Of a DNA stretch of 64,000 nt, positions 54,837 to 64,000 are shown piece by piece; position 1 is the stretch's first letter, and every line of letters begins with the position of its first letter. This stretch comes from Roseivirga sp. 4D4. GTDB taxonomy: Bacteria > Bacteroidota > Bacteroidia > Cytophagales > Cyclobacteriaceae. The translations under genes were made by a program, and so were the position numbers. Below the pieces are notes generated by a model. The model ran no database searches and was not told the DNA's origin. It was given only the letters and a program-made list of their open reading frames with translations. The stretch covers positions 2,091,001-2,155,000 of the forward strand of contig NZ_MDGP01000001.1 in the NCBI RefSeq assembly GCF_001747095.1. Reading direction: 5' to 3'.

Positions 54837-56804
54837 TTATCCTTCAATGGTTTGTGGTTCCATCCATTTTCCGTCCTGACGAATGATTTCAATCAATTCA
54901 TCAACGGCTTGTTCTGATGGAACACCTCTTTTTACAACGTCTTGACCTTTATACAAGGTAATTTTGCCTTTCCCAGACCCTACATAACCGAAATCCGCGT
55001 CTGCCATTTCTCCAGGTCCATTCACAATACATCCCATGATGCCGATTTTCACGCCTTTCAAATGATCCGTTCGTTTTCTGATCATGGCGGTCGTTTCCTG
55101 AAGATCGAAAAGGGTACGACCACAGCTTGGACAAGAGATATACTCTGTCTTTGTCATTCTGGTACGTCCTGCCTGAAGAATTCCAAAAGCGGTCTGATTC
55201 TTCAGTTTCAAAGCATCAACATCATCTTTTTCAGTGGCACTAAGCATTACGCCATCGCCAAAGCCATCGACTAGTAATCCGCCAACATCTGTCGATGCCT
55301 GAATCAGAAAAGTCTCCTCATAGACAATCTCATATCCTCTTTCAATAATTACAGGCACTTTTAACTTCCTCTTTTCCAACTCAAAGAAGAACCTTCTGAG
55401 TGCTGGCATAGCATGCTTATTTCTCGTCTTCAGGACGACCACGAGATTATCGGCTTCCAAGATGGACATGGTGTCATCATCCAATTGATGATCTTCAAGC
55501 GTGACAAAATTTAAAGTATCATCACAATTCTCAGCAACTTTCAGCTGATCCAAAGCATATATCGGGTGGCGATTCTTTTTGTCCTCAAGTTCATTCCAAA
55601 TAGGGTAATCGATTACTTCTCTTATCCCATTTGGGAGCATAAAGGGTATAGCCTTGCCTCCTGAGTAGACATAATCAGCCCCTTGATCATTCATAGTCCA
55701 TTTGTCTGGTTCTGGAAGATAGAAATGACCGATGGCCTTCAAACTTTTAATAGAAACCTCATCTATTCGACTGAAGTCAGCCATCACACGAGGCACATTG
55801 GTCTGGCCAATGTTAACGATCTCTCGGGTTTGCCTTCGGTGATATGCATATGGATCGATAGGACTTTCCTCAATCTCCGCAATTGCGTCATGATCTTCAC
55901 GATTGATGTATTGATCAACCAGTTTTTGGGCGACAGGAGCTTCGAATTCAGGTTCTTCGGTTAACGAAACTCTTACAGTATCCCCAAGGCCATCTTCGAG
56001 CAAAGTACCGATACCCACTGCTGACTTGATCCTTCCATCTTCGGCCTCACCGGCTTCCGTCACACCTAAGTGGAGTGGATAGGGCTTTAGACCCTCTTCA
56101 TCCAGCTTTTGAACAAGCAATCGATAGGCCTCCACCATGACTTGAGCATTGCTAGACTTCATAGAAATCACAATTTGATCAAAGTCTAAATCTTCGCAAA
56201 TGCGCAAAAACTCAAGGGCTGACTCAACCATTCCCAAAGCGGTATCTCCGTACCTACTCATGATTCTATCGGAAAGAGAACCATGATTGGTACCGATCCT
56301 CATGGCGGTGCCATGTGCCTTACAAAGTTCAACCAGTGGAGTAAACCGATCTCTTATACGTTGAAGTTCGGCTTCATAGGTCTCATCGGTATACTCGATG
56401 TTCTCAAATTTCTTTTTATCGGCATAGTTACCCGGATTCACCCTAACCTTTTCGACTATCTGTGCCGCTAGTTCAGCAGCATTTGGTGTGAAGTGGATGT
56501 CAGCCACCAGTGGAACATTGTATCCCCTCTTTCTCAGTTCGGCCTTAATATGCCTAAGGTTCTCGGCTTCCTTCAAGCTTGGTGCTGTAATACGGACTAA
56601 TTCACAGCCTGCCTCCACCATTCTGATGGTCTGCTCCACTGAACCCATTGTATCCATAGTGTCAATGGTAGTCATAGACTGTACAACAATCGGATTATCA
56701 CCACCTATTATCACATCGCCAACCTTCACAGGGATCGACTTTCTACGGTGGTATTTGACAAGGCTCTTGCAGTAATTTTTAACTGAGGCTACGCTAGAAT
56801 TCAT
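54837..56804 (-). CDS. ispG: (E)-4-hydroxy-3-methylbut-2-enyl-diphosphate synthase, long form
   Basis: 655 residues; E. coli IspG has 372, and this long form with a large central insertion after the TIM barrel is shared by Bacteroidota, Chlamydia and plants. The barrel has GGDNPIVVQSMTTIDTMDT and VADIHFTPNAAELAAQIV. The 4Fe-4S domain has SCPSCGRTLFDLQ (about 555-568) and GCIVNGPGEM (about 589-598). It makes HMBPP in the MEP isoprenoid pathway, feeding carotenoid synthesis in this organism. A small membrane-protein gene starts 4 bases after it. Confidence 0.96.
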   Translation of the reverse strand: MNSSVASVKNYCKSLVKYHRRKSIPVKVGDVIIGGDNPIVVQSMTTIDTMDTMGSVEQTIRMVEAGCELVRITAPSLKEAENLRHIKAELRKRGYNVPLVADIHFTPNAAELAAQIVEKVRVNPGNYADKKKFENIEYTDETYEAELQRIRDRFTPLVELCKAHGTAMRIGTNHGSLSDRIMSRYGDTALGMVESALEFLRICEDLDFDQIVISMKSSNAQVMVEAYRLLVQKLDEEGLKPYPLHLGVTEAGEAEDGRIKSAVGIGTLLEDGLGDTVRVSLTEEPEFEAPVAQKLVDQYINREDHDAIAEIEESPIDPYAYHRRQTREIVNIGQTNVPRVMADFSRIDEVSIKSLKAIGHFYLPEPDKWTMNDQGADYVYSGGKAIPFMLPNGIREVIDYPIWNELEDKKNRHPIYALDQLKVAENCDDTLNFVTLEDHQLDDDTMSILEADNLVVVLKTRNKHAMPALRRFFFELEKRKLKVPVIIERGYEIVYEETFLIQASTDVGGLLVDGFGDGVMLSATEKDDVDALKLKNQTAFGILQAGRTRMTKTEYISCPSCGRTLFDLQETTAMIRKRTDHLKGVKIGIMGCIVNGPGEMADADFGYVGSGKGKITLYKGQDVVKRGVPSEQAVDELIEIIRQDGKWMEPQTIEG

Positions 56805-56866
56805 GGATTTCTGATTGCTTCAAAGTTAACCTGAAATGAGGTGTTTTGTTGCAATTTTGTTAACTC

Positions 56867-57574
56867 TTAAATATCTCCCAGCTGTGGTCTAAGTAGTATC
56901 TCTTCTACCACTGTATTCTTAGAAAGAGCATGTGCCGCATAAATGGCATCGGCAACGTCCGTGGCCTTCATAAACCTGTCTTCAGGCAACTCCACTCCAT
57001 CCCAACTGTTGGTATAAGTAGCTCCAGCGAGTATCGAGGTTACCCTTACACCATGTTCTTTCATTTCTTCTCTTAAGGCCTTTGTAAATCCATGCAATGC
57101 AAACTTTGAAATCGAATAACTGCCGCCATTTGCATAAGACTGAATCCCCGCGATGGAACCGGTAGTGAACACATGACCTTCTTTTCTTTTTTTCATGCCT
57201 TCAATAAAGGCTCTGGTCAGGTAGTACGCACTGTATAAGTTGGTCTCAATCATTTGCTCAAGGCTGCCCTCTGCCTCATCATGAACCGAACCAGGAATGA
57301 AGACCCCCGTATTATTGAGCAGCACATCTACAGGCTGACTATGTGCTTTGACAAAGTCAGCAAAAGCTCCCAGCTGCCTCATATCAGACATGTCAGCAGG
57401 CTTTACATAAATAGATCCCGGACCATTCTGTCCTTCTAAACTACTTTTAAGGTTTAGCAGGTCATCTTCACTTCTTGCACAAGTTGCAACATCAAAACCT
57501 TCTTTATGAAACTTCTCTACCGTAGCCCTGCCAATTCCCTTGGTGCCACTACTAATCACTGCCAGTTTTCGCAT
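56867..57574 (-). CDS. Short-chain dehydrogenase/reductase
   Basis: 235 residues. The cofactor loop is ISSGTKGIGRATVEKF (an unusual S-S-G-T-K variant of TGxxxGIG). Active-site Ser and the YxxxK pair lie in TTGSIAGIQSYANGGSYSISKFALHGFTKALREEM. The C-terminus LLRPQLGDI is short. It reduces or oxidises a carbonyl or alcohol with NAD(P). No pathway neighbour suggests a substrate. It is divergent from mlaE. Confidence 0.92.
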   Translation of the reverse strand: MRKLAVISSGTKGIGRATVEKFHKEGFDVATCARSEDDLLNLKSSLEGQNGPGSIYVKPADMSDMRQLGAFADFVKAHSQPVDVLLNNTGVFIPGSVHDEAEGSLEQMIETNLYSAYYLTRAFIEGMKKRKEGHVFTTGSIAGIQSYANGGSYSISKFALHGFTKALREEMKEHGVRVTSILAGATYTNSWDGVELPEDRFMKATDVADAIYAAHALSKNTVVEEILLRPQLGDI

Positions 57575-57734
57575 GTTTGTCGCTTTATTACATAAAGTTA
57601 ATCTGTTATTGTCAAAACACTCGTTGTAATGATGTAGTAAAATGAGAATTCCTTTTTTGCCGATTTGAAGGCACTCTTAGGGCAAGTTTTACTATTTTAC
57701 CGATGATTGATTCCAACAGGAATAAATTAGATTC

Positions 57735-58466
57735 ATGAGAAAACTCGGAGAATACATTTTATTTCTTGGTGCACTCTTTAAGAACCCTGAGTCTTTCAGG
57801 ACTTATGCCAAATTAATTCTGGACGAATGCGTCTTGATAGGTATCAACAGTATTGTCCTTGTCTCCATCGTTTCGGTGTTTATGGGAGCGGTATCCACAC
57901 TCCAAACTGCCTATAACTTGGTTAACCCTTTGATACCGGATAATGTCATCGGTTTAGTTGTAAGAGACTTGACGATTTTAGAATTGGCACCGACCATTAC
58001 GGGGATCATTTTCGCAGGTAAGGTAGGCTCCAGTATTGCCGGTAACCTAGGTACCATGAGAATTACTGAACAAATTGATGCATTGGAAGTAATGGGCATA
58101 AATTCCGTTTCTTATCTAGTGTTACCAAAAATTGTAGCGACATTATTCATGTACCCATTCTTGGTTATTCTGGCAGGAACCTTAGCCATTTCTGGTGGTT
58201 ATCTGGCAGCGAAGTTTGGTGGTGTCCTAGCCCCTGCCGACTACTTCATTGGATTGAAACTTGAGTTTAATACGTTCAGTGTCTATTTCGCGCTTATCAA
58301 ATCTGTGGTATTCGCATTTCTTGTATCGTCCATTTCGGCCTACATGGGTTTTTTTACCAAAGGTGGAGCCCTAGAGGTAGGACAGTCCAGTACGCGTGCG
58401 GTTACCGTAAGTTGTATTGCGATTTTGTTAAGTGATTTTGTACTCGCTCAATTACTCCTTGTCTGA
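57735..58466 (+). CDS. mlaE: MlaE-family lipid ABC transporter permease
   Basis: 243 residues, five to six helices. The family motif is IGIIFAGKVGSSIAGNLGTMRITEQIDALEVMGINSVSYLVLPK (GTMRITEQIDAL is diagnostic), with the preceding VFMGAVSTLQTAYNL. It exports or imports phospholipids between the membranes with MlaF and a periplasmic MCE (MlaD-like) protein. It overlaps mlaF in TGATG. No MCE-domain gene was seen in the window. Confidence 0.93.
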   Translation: MRKLGEYILFLGALFKNPESFRTYAKLILDECVLIGINSIVLVSIVSVFMGAVSTLQTAYNLVNPLIPDNVIGLVVRDLTILELAPTITGIIFAGKVGSSIAGNLGTMRITEQIDALEVMGINSVSYLVLPKIVATLFMYPFLVILAGTLAISGGYLAAKFGGVLAPADYFIGLKLEFNTFSVYFALIKSVVFAFLVSSISAYMGFFTKGGALEVGQSSTRAVTVSCIAILLSDFVLAQLLLV

Positions 58467-59218
58467 TGATAGAAGTTAAAAACCTTACGAAGTCCTTTGC
58501 AGACAAGACGGTCATACAAGACATCAATGGTGTCTTTGAACAAGGAAAAACCAGTATGATCATTGGTGCGAGCGGATCGGGAAAAAGTGTAATGCTCAAG
58601 AATATCGTGGGGCTTTTTATGCCCGACAGTGGAGAGGTTCTTTACAATGGAAGGAATTTTATTGGTGCCGATCGTGACACCAAAACCGATATCCGTAGGG
58701 AAATTGGAATGCTTTTTCAAGGCGGGGCTCTCTTCGATTCAAAGAATGTGGAACAGAATGTCAAGTTTCCACTTGACGTTTTAACTGATATGCCTGAAGA
58801 CGAGAAGTTGGATCGGGTCAACTTTATCTTAAAAAGAGTAAAGCTTGAAAACACCAACAAGAAAATGCCTTCAGAAATCAGTGGAGGTATGCAAAAGCGC
58901 GTAGGAATTGCCAGAGCAATCGTAAACAACTCAAAGTATCTCTTCTGTGATGAACCCAACTCGGGACTTGACCCTCAGACTTCAATAAAAATTGATCAAT
59001 TGCTTCAAGAGATCACGGATGAGTATAATATAACTACCATCATCGTGACCCACGACATGAACTCAGTCATGGAAATTGGGGAATATATTCTCTTTATTTC
59101 CAATAGCCGAAAGTTATGGGAAGGAACCAACAATGACATCATCCACTCCGGAGTTCAAGAATTAGATGACTTTGTCTTTGCCAATAAGATGATGCGCAAA
59201 TTCAAATCAATGCATTAG
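58466..59218 (+). CDS. mlaF: MlaF-family ABC transporter ATPase
   Basis: 250 residues. Walker A GASGSGKSVML, signature SGGMQKRVGIARAI, Walker B YLFCDEPNSGLDP and switch HDMNSVMEIG are all present. With MlaE it drives phospholipid movement in the envelope. It overlaps mlaE by one base and ends two bases before a small membrane protein gene. Confidence 0.95.
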   Translation: MIEVKNLTKSFADKTVIQDINGVFEQGKTSMIIGASGSGKSVMLKNIVGLFMPDSGEVLYNGRNFIGADRDTKTDIRREIGMLFQGGALFDSKNVEQNVKFPLDVLTDMPEDEKLDRVNFILKRVKLENTNKKMPSEISGGMQKRVGIARAIVNNSKYLFCDEPNSGLDPQTSIKIDQLLQEITDEYNITTIIVTHDMNSVMEIGEYILFISNSRKLWEGTNNDIIHSGVQELDDFVFANKMMRKFKSMH

Positions 59219-59220
59219 TT

Positions 59221-59448
59221 ATGAGTGCCAACGAGCAAGGGCTCCAGAAATTAATCACAAAACGGGTAGTGGTCATCGGGTGGCTAATTCTGGCTGTCGG
59301 AATTGGTTTATTAGTAGCCGCAATCACGAATGGCTTCTCTGAACCAATAGTGATCAGCCAGAACTTTGCTGTCATTCCATTTCTCTTGTTTGCATTCTTC
59401 GTAATGCTGAGGGTAAATATCATTTACCTTAAGAAATCAAGGTCCTAA
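59221..59448 (+). CDS. Small two-helix membrane protein
   Basis: 75 residues: SANEQGLQKLITKR, then VVVIGWLILAVGIGLLVAAI and FAVIPFLLFAFFVMLRVNIIYLKK, two hydrophobic stretches. No family was recognised. It follows mlaF by two bases and probably travels with the Mla transporter. Its stop is two bases from that of the converging rhodanese gene. Confidence 0.7.
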   Translation: MSANEQGLQKLITKRVVVIGWLILAVGIGLLVAAITNGFSEPIVISQNFAVIPFLLFAFFVMLRVNIIYLKKSRS

Positions 59449-59450
59449 GC

Positions 59451-60338
59451 CTACCTTTCTACGGCATACTCATCTGGTAGTGTATCCCACTCATTGAAGG
59501 ATCCATCATAGAGTCTTGCCTGAAAGCCTAAATATTTGGCAATGGTATAAATGGTAGACGCTCTTAAACCCACGTGGCAATAGGCTACAACCTGTTCGCC
59601 TTTCCCTACTCCCTGAGCCGCGTACATCTGAGCTAAGACAGTCTTGTCCTTTACGAACATGTTTTCATCTACTATATCGAGCCAGCATATATTACCAGCC
59701 CCCATAATATGCCCCCCACGTTTATACTGACCCATTTCAGTTCCGTTATAAAATACATCTCGTCTGGCATCGATTAGGTTGATTTTATCCTTACCTGCAG
59801 ACTTTCGGGCATAATTCTTATCCACCTTGATTTTCTTCTTTGGCTTAAGCTTAAGTTTACCTGTTGTCTCGGATATCGCTGGTTTGTCTGTACTAAGGGC
59901 CAAGTCATTGGCTTTCCATCCTTTGAGGCCACCATCCAGTATTCTTACACGATCGGACAGTCCAAAATAGTCTAGTGTAAAAAACAATCTAAACGTAGCT
60001 GCATGATCATTTCCTCCATAATAAAGGATCAGCTGAGAGTCATTCGTTACTCCTTTGGACCTGAGGGTAGAATCCATCTTACTCAGTTCGGGCAGTTCCC
60101 AATAAAGTCCATCTCTCACCACAGTATACTCTTGGGGGACTATTGAAATAGCTCCTTCTATATGCCCCTCCTCATACGATTTAGGGTCCGCAACGTGAAG
60201 CAGCACTAAGTCATCATCAGACTGATGAGTTTGGAACCATTGCTGGTCTACAAATATTTCATTTGACTTTTTCTGACTAAATAAAGTGGTGATTGAAAAG
60301 CAAAAAGTGAGGATCAAAATGGCAGCTCGCGTCTTCAT
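59451..60338 (-). CDS. Secreted two-domain rhodanese (sulfurtransferase)
   Basis: 295 residues: signal MKTRAAILILTFCFSITTLFSQ, then rhodanese domain 1 (QWFQTHQSDDDLVLLHVADPKSYEEGHIEGAISIVPQEY) and domain 2 with DARRDVFYNGTEMG and the active-site loop AYCHVGLRASTIYTIAKYLG, with Cys about 260. The loop CHVGLRAST differs from the classical CRKGVT of thiosulfate sulfurtransferase. It is exported to the periplasm, unlike most. It moves a sulfur atom to an acceptor, as yet unknown. Confidence 0.9.
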   Translation of the reverse strand: MKTRAAILILTFCFSITTLFSQKKSNEIFVDQQWFQTHQSDDDLVLLHVADPKSYEEGHIEGAISIVPQEYTVVRDGLYWELPELSKMDSTLRSKGVTNDSQLILYYGGNDHAATFRLFFTLDYFGLSDRVRILDGGLKGWKANDLALSTDKPAISETTGKLKLKPKKKIKVDKNYARKSAGKDKINLIDARRDVFYNGTEMGQYKRGGHIMGAGNICWLDIVDENMFVKDKTVLAQMYAAQGVGKGEQVVAYCHVGLRASTIYTIAKYLGFQARLYDGSFNEWDTLPDEYAVER

Positions 60339-60424
60339 AAAAAATAGTTTGGTCAGTACTAAGATACGGGATGGTGCAATTATGGATTAGTCAAAATCGG
60401 GCTTTAACCTTTTATTAACACTTA

Positions 60425-63400
60425 CTAGAACAATGCGCTCACCTGTACTCTTCCCAAATGAATAGCACTGTTGTCGGCCGATTTTCTTCCGTCATACCTT
60501 AGCACCAACTGAAGGCCTTTCCCCAATTTCTGTTGCCAATTTACATTCCAAGTAAGATTCTGACCTGGCCTGAGTGCCTCTAAAAGTTCATAACCTGTTG
60601 GTGTATTTTCGGTGCCAGAGAAATCAATATTCACAAAACGGAACCCACTCGTTAGGGTAGTTTTGGCAGCTTTGGCAAAACGCATACTAATTTCTAATTC
60701 CCTAAGTGTCGCTGTTTCTCCATTGCCTTCAGAAAATACGTTTTGCTTTTCCTTTTGGGACAGCTTACCTGTGAACCGGAATGTCCTGAAGGGTTGCCAG
60801 GTAAGCGAAGGTTGAAATGTAGTTTGTTCTATCTGATAGTTTCGCTCTGTCAATACATCGGAAGAGTTACTTCTATTTCCATCAATGTAGTTGATGTCGA
60901 GATTAAGCGACTTGTTAATATTCCATCGAATATGAGTCCTGATATCACGATTCGCTCTTCTCTCAAAACCATTAAGAAGGAGTTGCTTGTTCTGAATTTG
61001 GGCGATACCGATATCTGCACCGAATTTGGTATTGGAACGATTGAAAAATAGGGTTGAACGAACACTCTCATTTAAACCGAGTATGAGCGAATCAGGAACA
61101 TTGGTTGGCAGTAATCTACTACCCAGGTCATCGTCAGTGATTTTGGAATTGAGTGACCATGCTGTACTATTGGAAAAGTGAGCAATGAATTTCTTAAATC
61201 CGGTTTCACTATTCCATGTTCGCGGGAAATTCAAATTGAATCTATACGAAATGATGGTATTAAAGGCCTCCTCAAAAGTATCGGTTGGCACAAAGATCTT
61301 TGCGTAATTCTTCTCATCAGGGTTGATTGCCAAATAGAACTCATTCAAGTCCTGAATACCATCGCCATTATCATCTCTCCAAGTATGTGTTCCCTGACCA
61401 GTGGCTACTTGAATAAAGATAAATTCCCTTCTCAACTCACGACTGTTTGATAGGTTATAATTAAGCTCAGACCGAATGATTCGGTCGAAAAATGACCCTG
61501 TCCAATCAACTCGCCCCATAATCGTTTCATCATTCCTATCCAATCCACTCTCATTGAGATTCTCTAGATTTCGATAAGTGAAGAGCAATGAGAGCCTGTT
61601 ATTGCTATCAAAATTGGTCTTAAAAAAGGCATTCCATGTTTCTGATTGATTGTTATCGAGCAATACTCCGTTTATAGGGAGACGGTCTTCCCTACTTTGA
61701 TAGTCAATACCGTAGGTTGTTCTAAGGGTATCTGCATTCTTCAAATAGAATGTATGCTCAGAAAAATTCATAGCCGTACTTACTACTCGATTGTCCAACT
61801 GGTTTCTTACCGCGTTCCTGTCCTGCTGATATCGGTAACCTGGAATAAACCATCGGCTGGCATAGGCAATATCCAGCTTGACTCTATTCCATTCAGAATC
61901 AAGAACAACTTGATCGTTTCTCATCAAATAAGCATTCAGCTGGGTTTGAATTCTACCAAACTGCTTAGATACATTGAAGTAATGCTGAAAACCATCCACA
62001 GCCTCGCCTCTTTTTCGTCTAACTAGTCGATAGTCAAAATTATTCAGCCTGTCTTTGGACAAATTGACCTGAGCGTTCAGGATATTTTCAGAAAAGTTCT
62101 GCGTAAAATCGTTGGGATTAAAGCTCCAATCTCGATCAAATTCTATGTACCGAAGCCGATCGACAAAGGAGAACGACTCGCTGTTATACTCGAATGAAAC
62201 TTCAGAGTTGAACTGGTAATTAGGCAGTAACCGAACGGATCTATCCTTTGTTCTGTGTATAACTTTAAAAGCAGTGCCATTATCGTCTTCTGAGTCTTCC
62301 TCAGAAAAGAGATTCAAATCATTTTGTGATAGCGCCAATTCTGCTTCGACAACATCATGGTCATTCAGTTTTGCGGCACCACCAATAGTGAACATTGCCT
62401 TCTGATTCGGGGCGTTAAGAATGGAAATAGGCTCGAAGTTGCCTTGCGCCACACCATTCACCGGAGGAACCCACTCATAAATCCGCCCATTGGAAGTGGT
62501 ACTTAAGAGGCGGTAGTTTCCCTGCATATTACCAACTTCCGAAAATTGCACATCGAAGAAAGCGCTATCTGGATTAGTCGAATATTGGAAAATATCATAG
62601 GACAAATTATCTGCATCACGACCTATCGTCCTTCTATAGAGGATCAAGTCAGGGGTAAATCCAATACTATCTACACGACTGGTAAATGCCTGATCCAAAT
62701 CATCTCCTGCATCCGCAAGGATTCGTTTCTCCTCATTACTCAATTCAAAAGCCAAAGGTTGATTTCTGTTGTCCTTCTCACTGTAATAGTTGAGTGAAAA
62801 TTTTAGGTTGTCGTTTTCTTGGTAGTGACTGGCCTGAAAGATAGAACGTGTGTAATTCTGGTCTGAAAATTCAAAATCGACTCTTATTCGAGTAAACTGA
62901 GTGATCAGCACCTTATTGGTGAAGGTTATTTCTCCCAAATTATAGTCGATCACATAATCATTTTCAAAACCTCTTGTTTTTTGTTCTCCATCGATGAATA
63001 CCTTCTCTGATCCCGCCAGAATAATCAGGAACCTTTCATTCTGTGCTCCCCTGACTCGGTAAGGACCCAGCACACCTTCAATTGGCTCGATTGAGGTTGA
63101 AGCAAAACGACCTTTGGCCACAGAACCGGCCAATGACGTCCGGGCCTTAAAACCATTGGACAAATCATAGTCAATCTTAAATTGGGCACCTTGAACATTC
63201 TTGTAATACCGAAGAAAATTGGACTCTCCATTTCTTAGTACCACATCGCCCGCTTTCAGCGAAAACTTATCGTTATAGAGTTCGATGAATACATTATCGA
63301 AGTCTTGAAGTTGCTGAGTATTGCCTTCAGGCTGAAAAGGCACATTACGATCTGTGATTACTGCCCGAAGGTTAACGTTTTCAGTGAGTTGCCCTTCCAT

Positions 63401-63880
63401 TTGAAGGTTTAGTGTAGAATTTACAAATACGTCCTGGCGATTTCCGAAGGATACTCCTCGGGTAATACTACCCGTCTTGGTAATACTTTCAGTCGATACT
63501 ATTTCTTCTCTGACTGGCAGTGCGAGCGCTTCTTGATACAGCACCGCATCTTTGAAAAGCGCTGTGGAATCATAGATGTCTAAAGTTCTATTTGCCTTCG
63601 GGGTATGGAGATCGAATGGCAGCGTCCTATAACAAACCCGGACAGAATCAAACCCCTGATTGGGAATTCTGATACTATTTGTATTAAGATTAAAACTGTA
63701 CCTGATCTCGGAATTCGGTTCTTTGATTTTGATGGACTCGGGGTAGACAGTAAGCGAGTCAAGGACAACTTCTCCATCAAACGTGGATATCCATTTACAG
63801 ACCGTACCTGTCTGTGCCTTTAGCGAAACACTGAGCAAGAGTGTAACCAAGAAAACAAGTGAACCACGAAGCACAATCAA
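60425..63880 (-). CDS. Large SprA-like cell-surface/outer-membrane protein
   Basis: 1151 residues, begun at TTG 63880 or GTG 63874 because no ATG precedes the signal peptide (VLRGSLVFLVTLLLSVSLKAQ). The N-terminal part contains SGSITRG-like KTGSITRGVSFGNRQ, NLRAVITDRNVPFQPEGNTQQLQDFDNVFIELYNDKFSLKAGD, and a module near 295-340: KVFIDGEQKTRGFENDYVIDYNLGEITFTNKV, which resembles the repeats of the type IX translocon SprA. The rest is a long run of beta strands, ending as a barrel. It overlaps the histidine kinase gene by 4 bases (TTGA). Export or surface structure is inferred. Confidence 0.75.
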   Translation of the reverse strand: MIVLRGSLVFLVTLLLSVSLKAQTGTVCKWISTFDGEVVLDSLTVYPESIKIKEPNSEIRYSFNLNTNSIRIPNQGFDSVRVCYRTLPFDLHTPKANRTLDIYDSTALFKDAVLYQEALALPVREEIVSTESITKTGSITRGVSFGNRQDVFVNSTLNLQMEGQLTENVNLRAVITDRNVPFQPEGNTQQLQDFDNVFIELYNDKFSLKAGDVVLRNGESNFLRYYKNVQGAQFKIDYDLSNGFKARTSLAGSVAKGRFASTSIEPIEGVLGPYRVRGAQNERFLIILAGSEKVFIDGEQKTRGFENDYVIDYNLGEITFTNKVLITQFTRIRVDFEFSDQNYTRSIFQASHYQENDNLKFSLNYYSEKDNRNQPLAFELSNEEKRILADAGDDLDQAFTSRVDSIGFTPDLILYRRTIGRDADNLSYDIFQYSTNPDSAFFDVQFSEVGNMQGNYRLLSTTSNGRIYEWVPPVNGVAQGNFEPISILNAPNQKAMFTIGGAAKLNDHDVVEAELALSQNDLNLFSEEDSEDDNGTAFKVIHRTKDRSVRLLPNYQFNSEVSFEYNSESFSFVDRLRYIEFDRDWSFNPNDFTQNFSENILNAQVNLSKDRLNNFDYRLVRRKRGEAVDGFQHYFNVSKQFGRIQTQLNAYLMRNDQVVLDSEWNRVKLDIAYASRWFIPGYRYQQDRNAVRNQLDNRVVSTAMNFSEHTFYLKNADTLRTTYGIDYQSREDRLPINGVLLDNNQSETWNAFFKTNFDSNNRLSLLFTYRNLENLNESGLDRNDETIMGRVDWTGSFFDRIIRSELNYNLSNSRELRREFIFIQVATGQGTHTWRDDNGDGIQDLNEFYLAINPDEKNYAKIFVPTDTFEEAFNTIISYRFNLNFPRTWNSETGFKKFIAHFSNSTAWSLNSKITDDDLGSRLLPTNVPDSLILGLNESVRSTLFFNRSNTKFGADIGIAQIQNKQLLLNGFERRANRDIRTHIRWNINKSLNLDINYIDGNRSNSSDVLTERNYQIEQTTFQPSLTWQPFRTFRFTGKLSQKEKQNVFSEGNGETATLRELEISMRFAKAAKTTLTSGFRFVNIDFSGTENTPTGYELLEALRPGQNLTWNVNWQQKLGKGLQLVLRYDGRKSADNSAIHLGRVQVSALF

Positions 63881-64000
63881 TCGGTTAGCGGAAACTCCAG
63901 GTAGAAGGTTGTCCCCTTTCCAAGAGTTGAGTCAAACCAAATACTCCCACCGGCATGTTCTACCCCACGTTTGGCAATGGCTAACCCAATGCCAGAACCT
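63877..64000 (-). CDS. Sensor histidine kinase, C-terminal end only
   Basis: The minus-strand reading at the right edge gives GSGIGLAIAKRGVEHAGG then SIWFDSTLGKGTTFYLEFPL and a stop. GSGIGLAIAKRGVEHAGG is the G1/G2 ATP lid region of the HATPase domain, and GTTFYLEFPL is the last strand. The rest lies outside the window. Its TGA overlaps the TTG start of the large surface protein gene, so the two are probably co-translated. Confidence 0.9.
   Translation of the reverse strand, partial: GSGIGLAIAKRGVEHAGGSIWFDSTLGKGTTFYLEFPLTD

Overview
The window comes from a member of the Bacteroidota, most likely a marine-type Cytophagales (Roseivirga/Fulvivirga-like; genus is a guess). The base composition is moderately AT-rich. 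Secreted proteins carry signal peptides ending in AQ and lipoboxes with Cys directly after them. -7 boxes fit TAnnTTTG, and Shine-Dalgarno sequences are largely absent. Families typical of the phylum are present: DUF5723 barrel, Hc1-like mini-histone, ABC permeases of the FtsX/MacB type, long IspG, lycopene cyclase and a SprA-like surface protein. It is ordinary chromosome: no mobile element, CRISPR array, rRNA or tRNA was seen, and no gap between genes is longer than about 300 bases.

Layout. 1-4.8 kb (minus): tetR followed by a TolC / periplasmic adaptor / RND pump operon, with two matching operator-like sites. 4.9-9.2 kb: a secreted unknown, a P1 peptidase, a MarR regulator with candidate operators, and an ECF sigma / membrane protein / Spy-like module. 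9.2-14.1 kb (plus): xseA-xseB-ligA-hypothetical-dapA, ending in a perfect terminator palindrome. 14.1-15.6 kb (minus): a 57-residue mini-histone and an alpha-oxoamine synthase (sphingolipid or sulfonolipid synthesis). 15.8-19.1 kb: biotin carboxylase, DUF1015, Maf. 19.2-22.7 kb (minus): SdaAB-TolC-adaptor without a pump. 22.8-33.5 kb: aminotransferase IV, thyA, an HAE3-type exporter, an outer-membrane pair (lipoprotein plus DUF5723), PspC, a membrane-anchored endo/exonuclease-phosphatase, and a solitary ABC permease. 33.8-41.1 kb: D-threonine-aldolase-like enzyme; a tight five-gene SPFH / DUF4177-like / Arc-like / zinc-ribbon / SdpI operon; a GT39-like glycosyltransferase with GtrA; small proteins. 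41.2-50.6 kb: leuS, two lipoproteins, then lycopene cyclase-cardiolipin synthase-acyl-CoA dehydrogenase. 50.6-57.6 kb: NPP-type phosphodiesterase, cysteine hydrolase, Rieske oxygenase, lipoprotein, YjbR, ispG, SDR. 57.7-64 kb: MlaE-MlaF lipid transporter, a secreted rhodanese, and a 1151-residue SprA-like surface protein translationally overlapped with a histidine kinase that runs off the window.

Many genes concern the envelope: three export modules, lipid synthesis and trafficking (SPT-like enzyme, Cls, Mla, carotenoid cyclase) and surface proteins. The most unusual material is in regulation and gene arrangement rather than a single exotic gene. The best leads are the SPFH/RHH operon with its own palindrome at the promoter, the paired TetR sites, a perfect FNR-type box, a cUUCGg hairpin directly before a start codon, and the pump-less adaptor/TolC operon.
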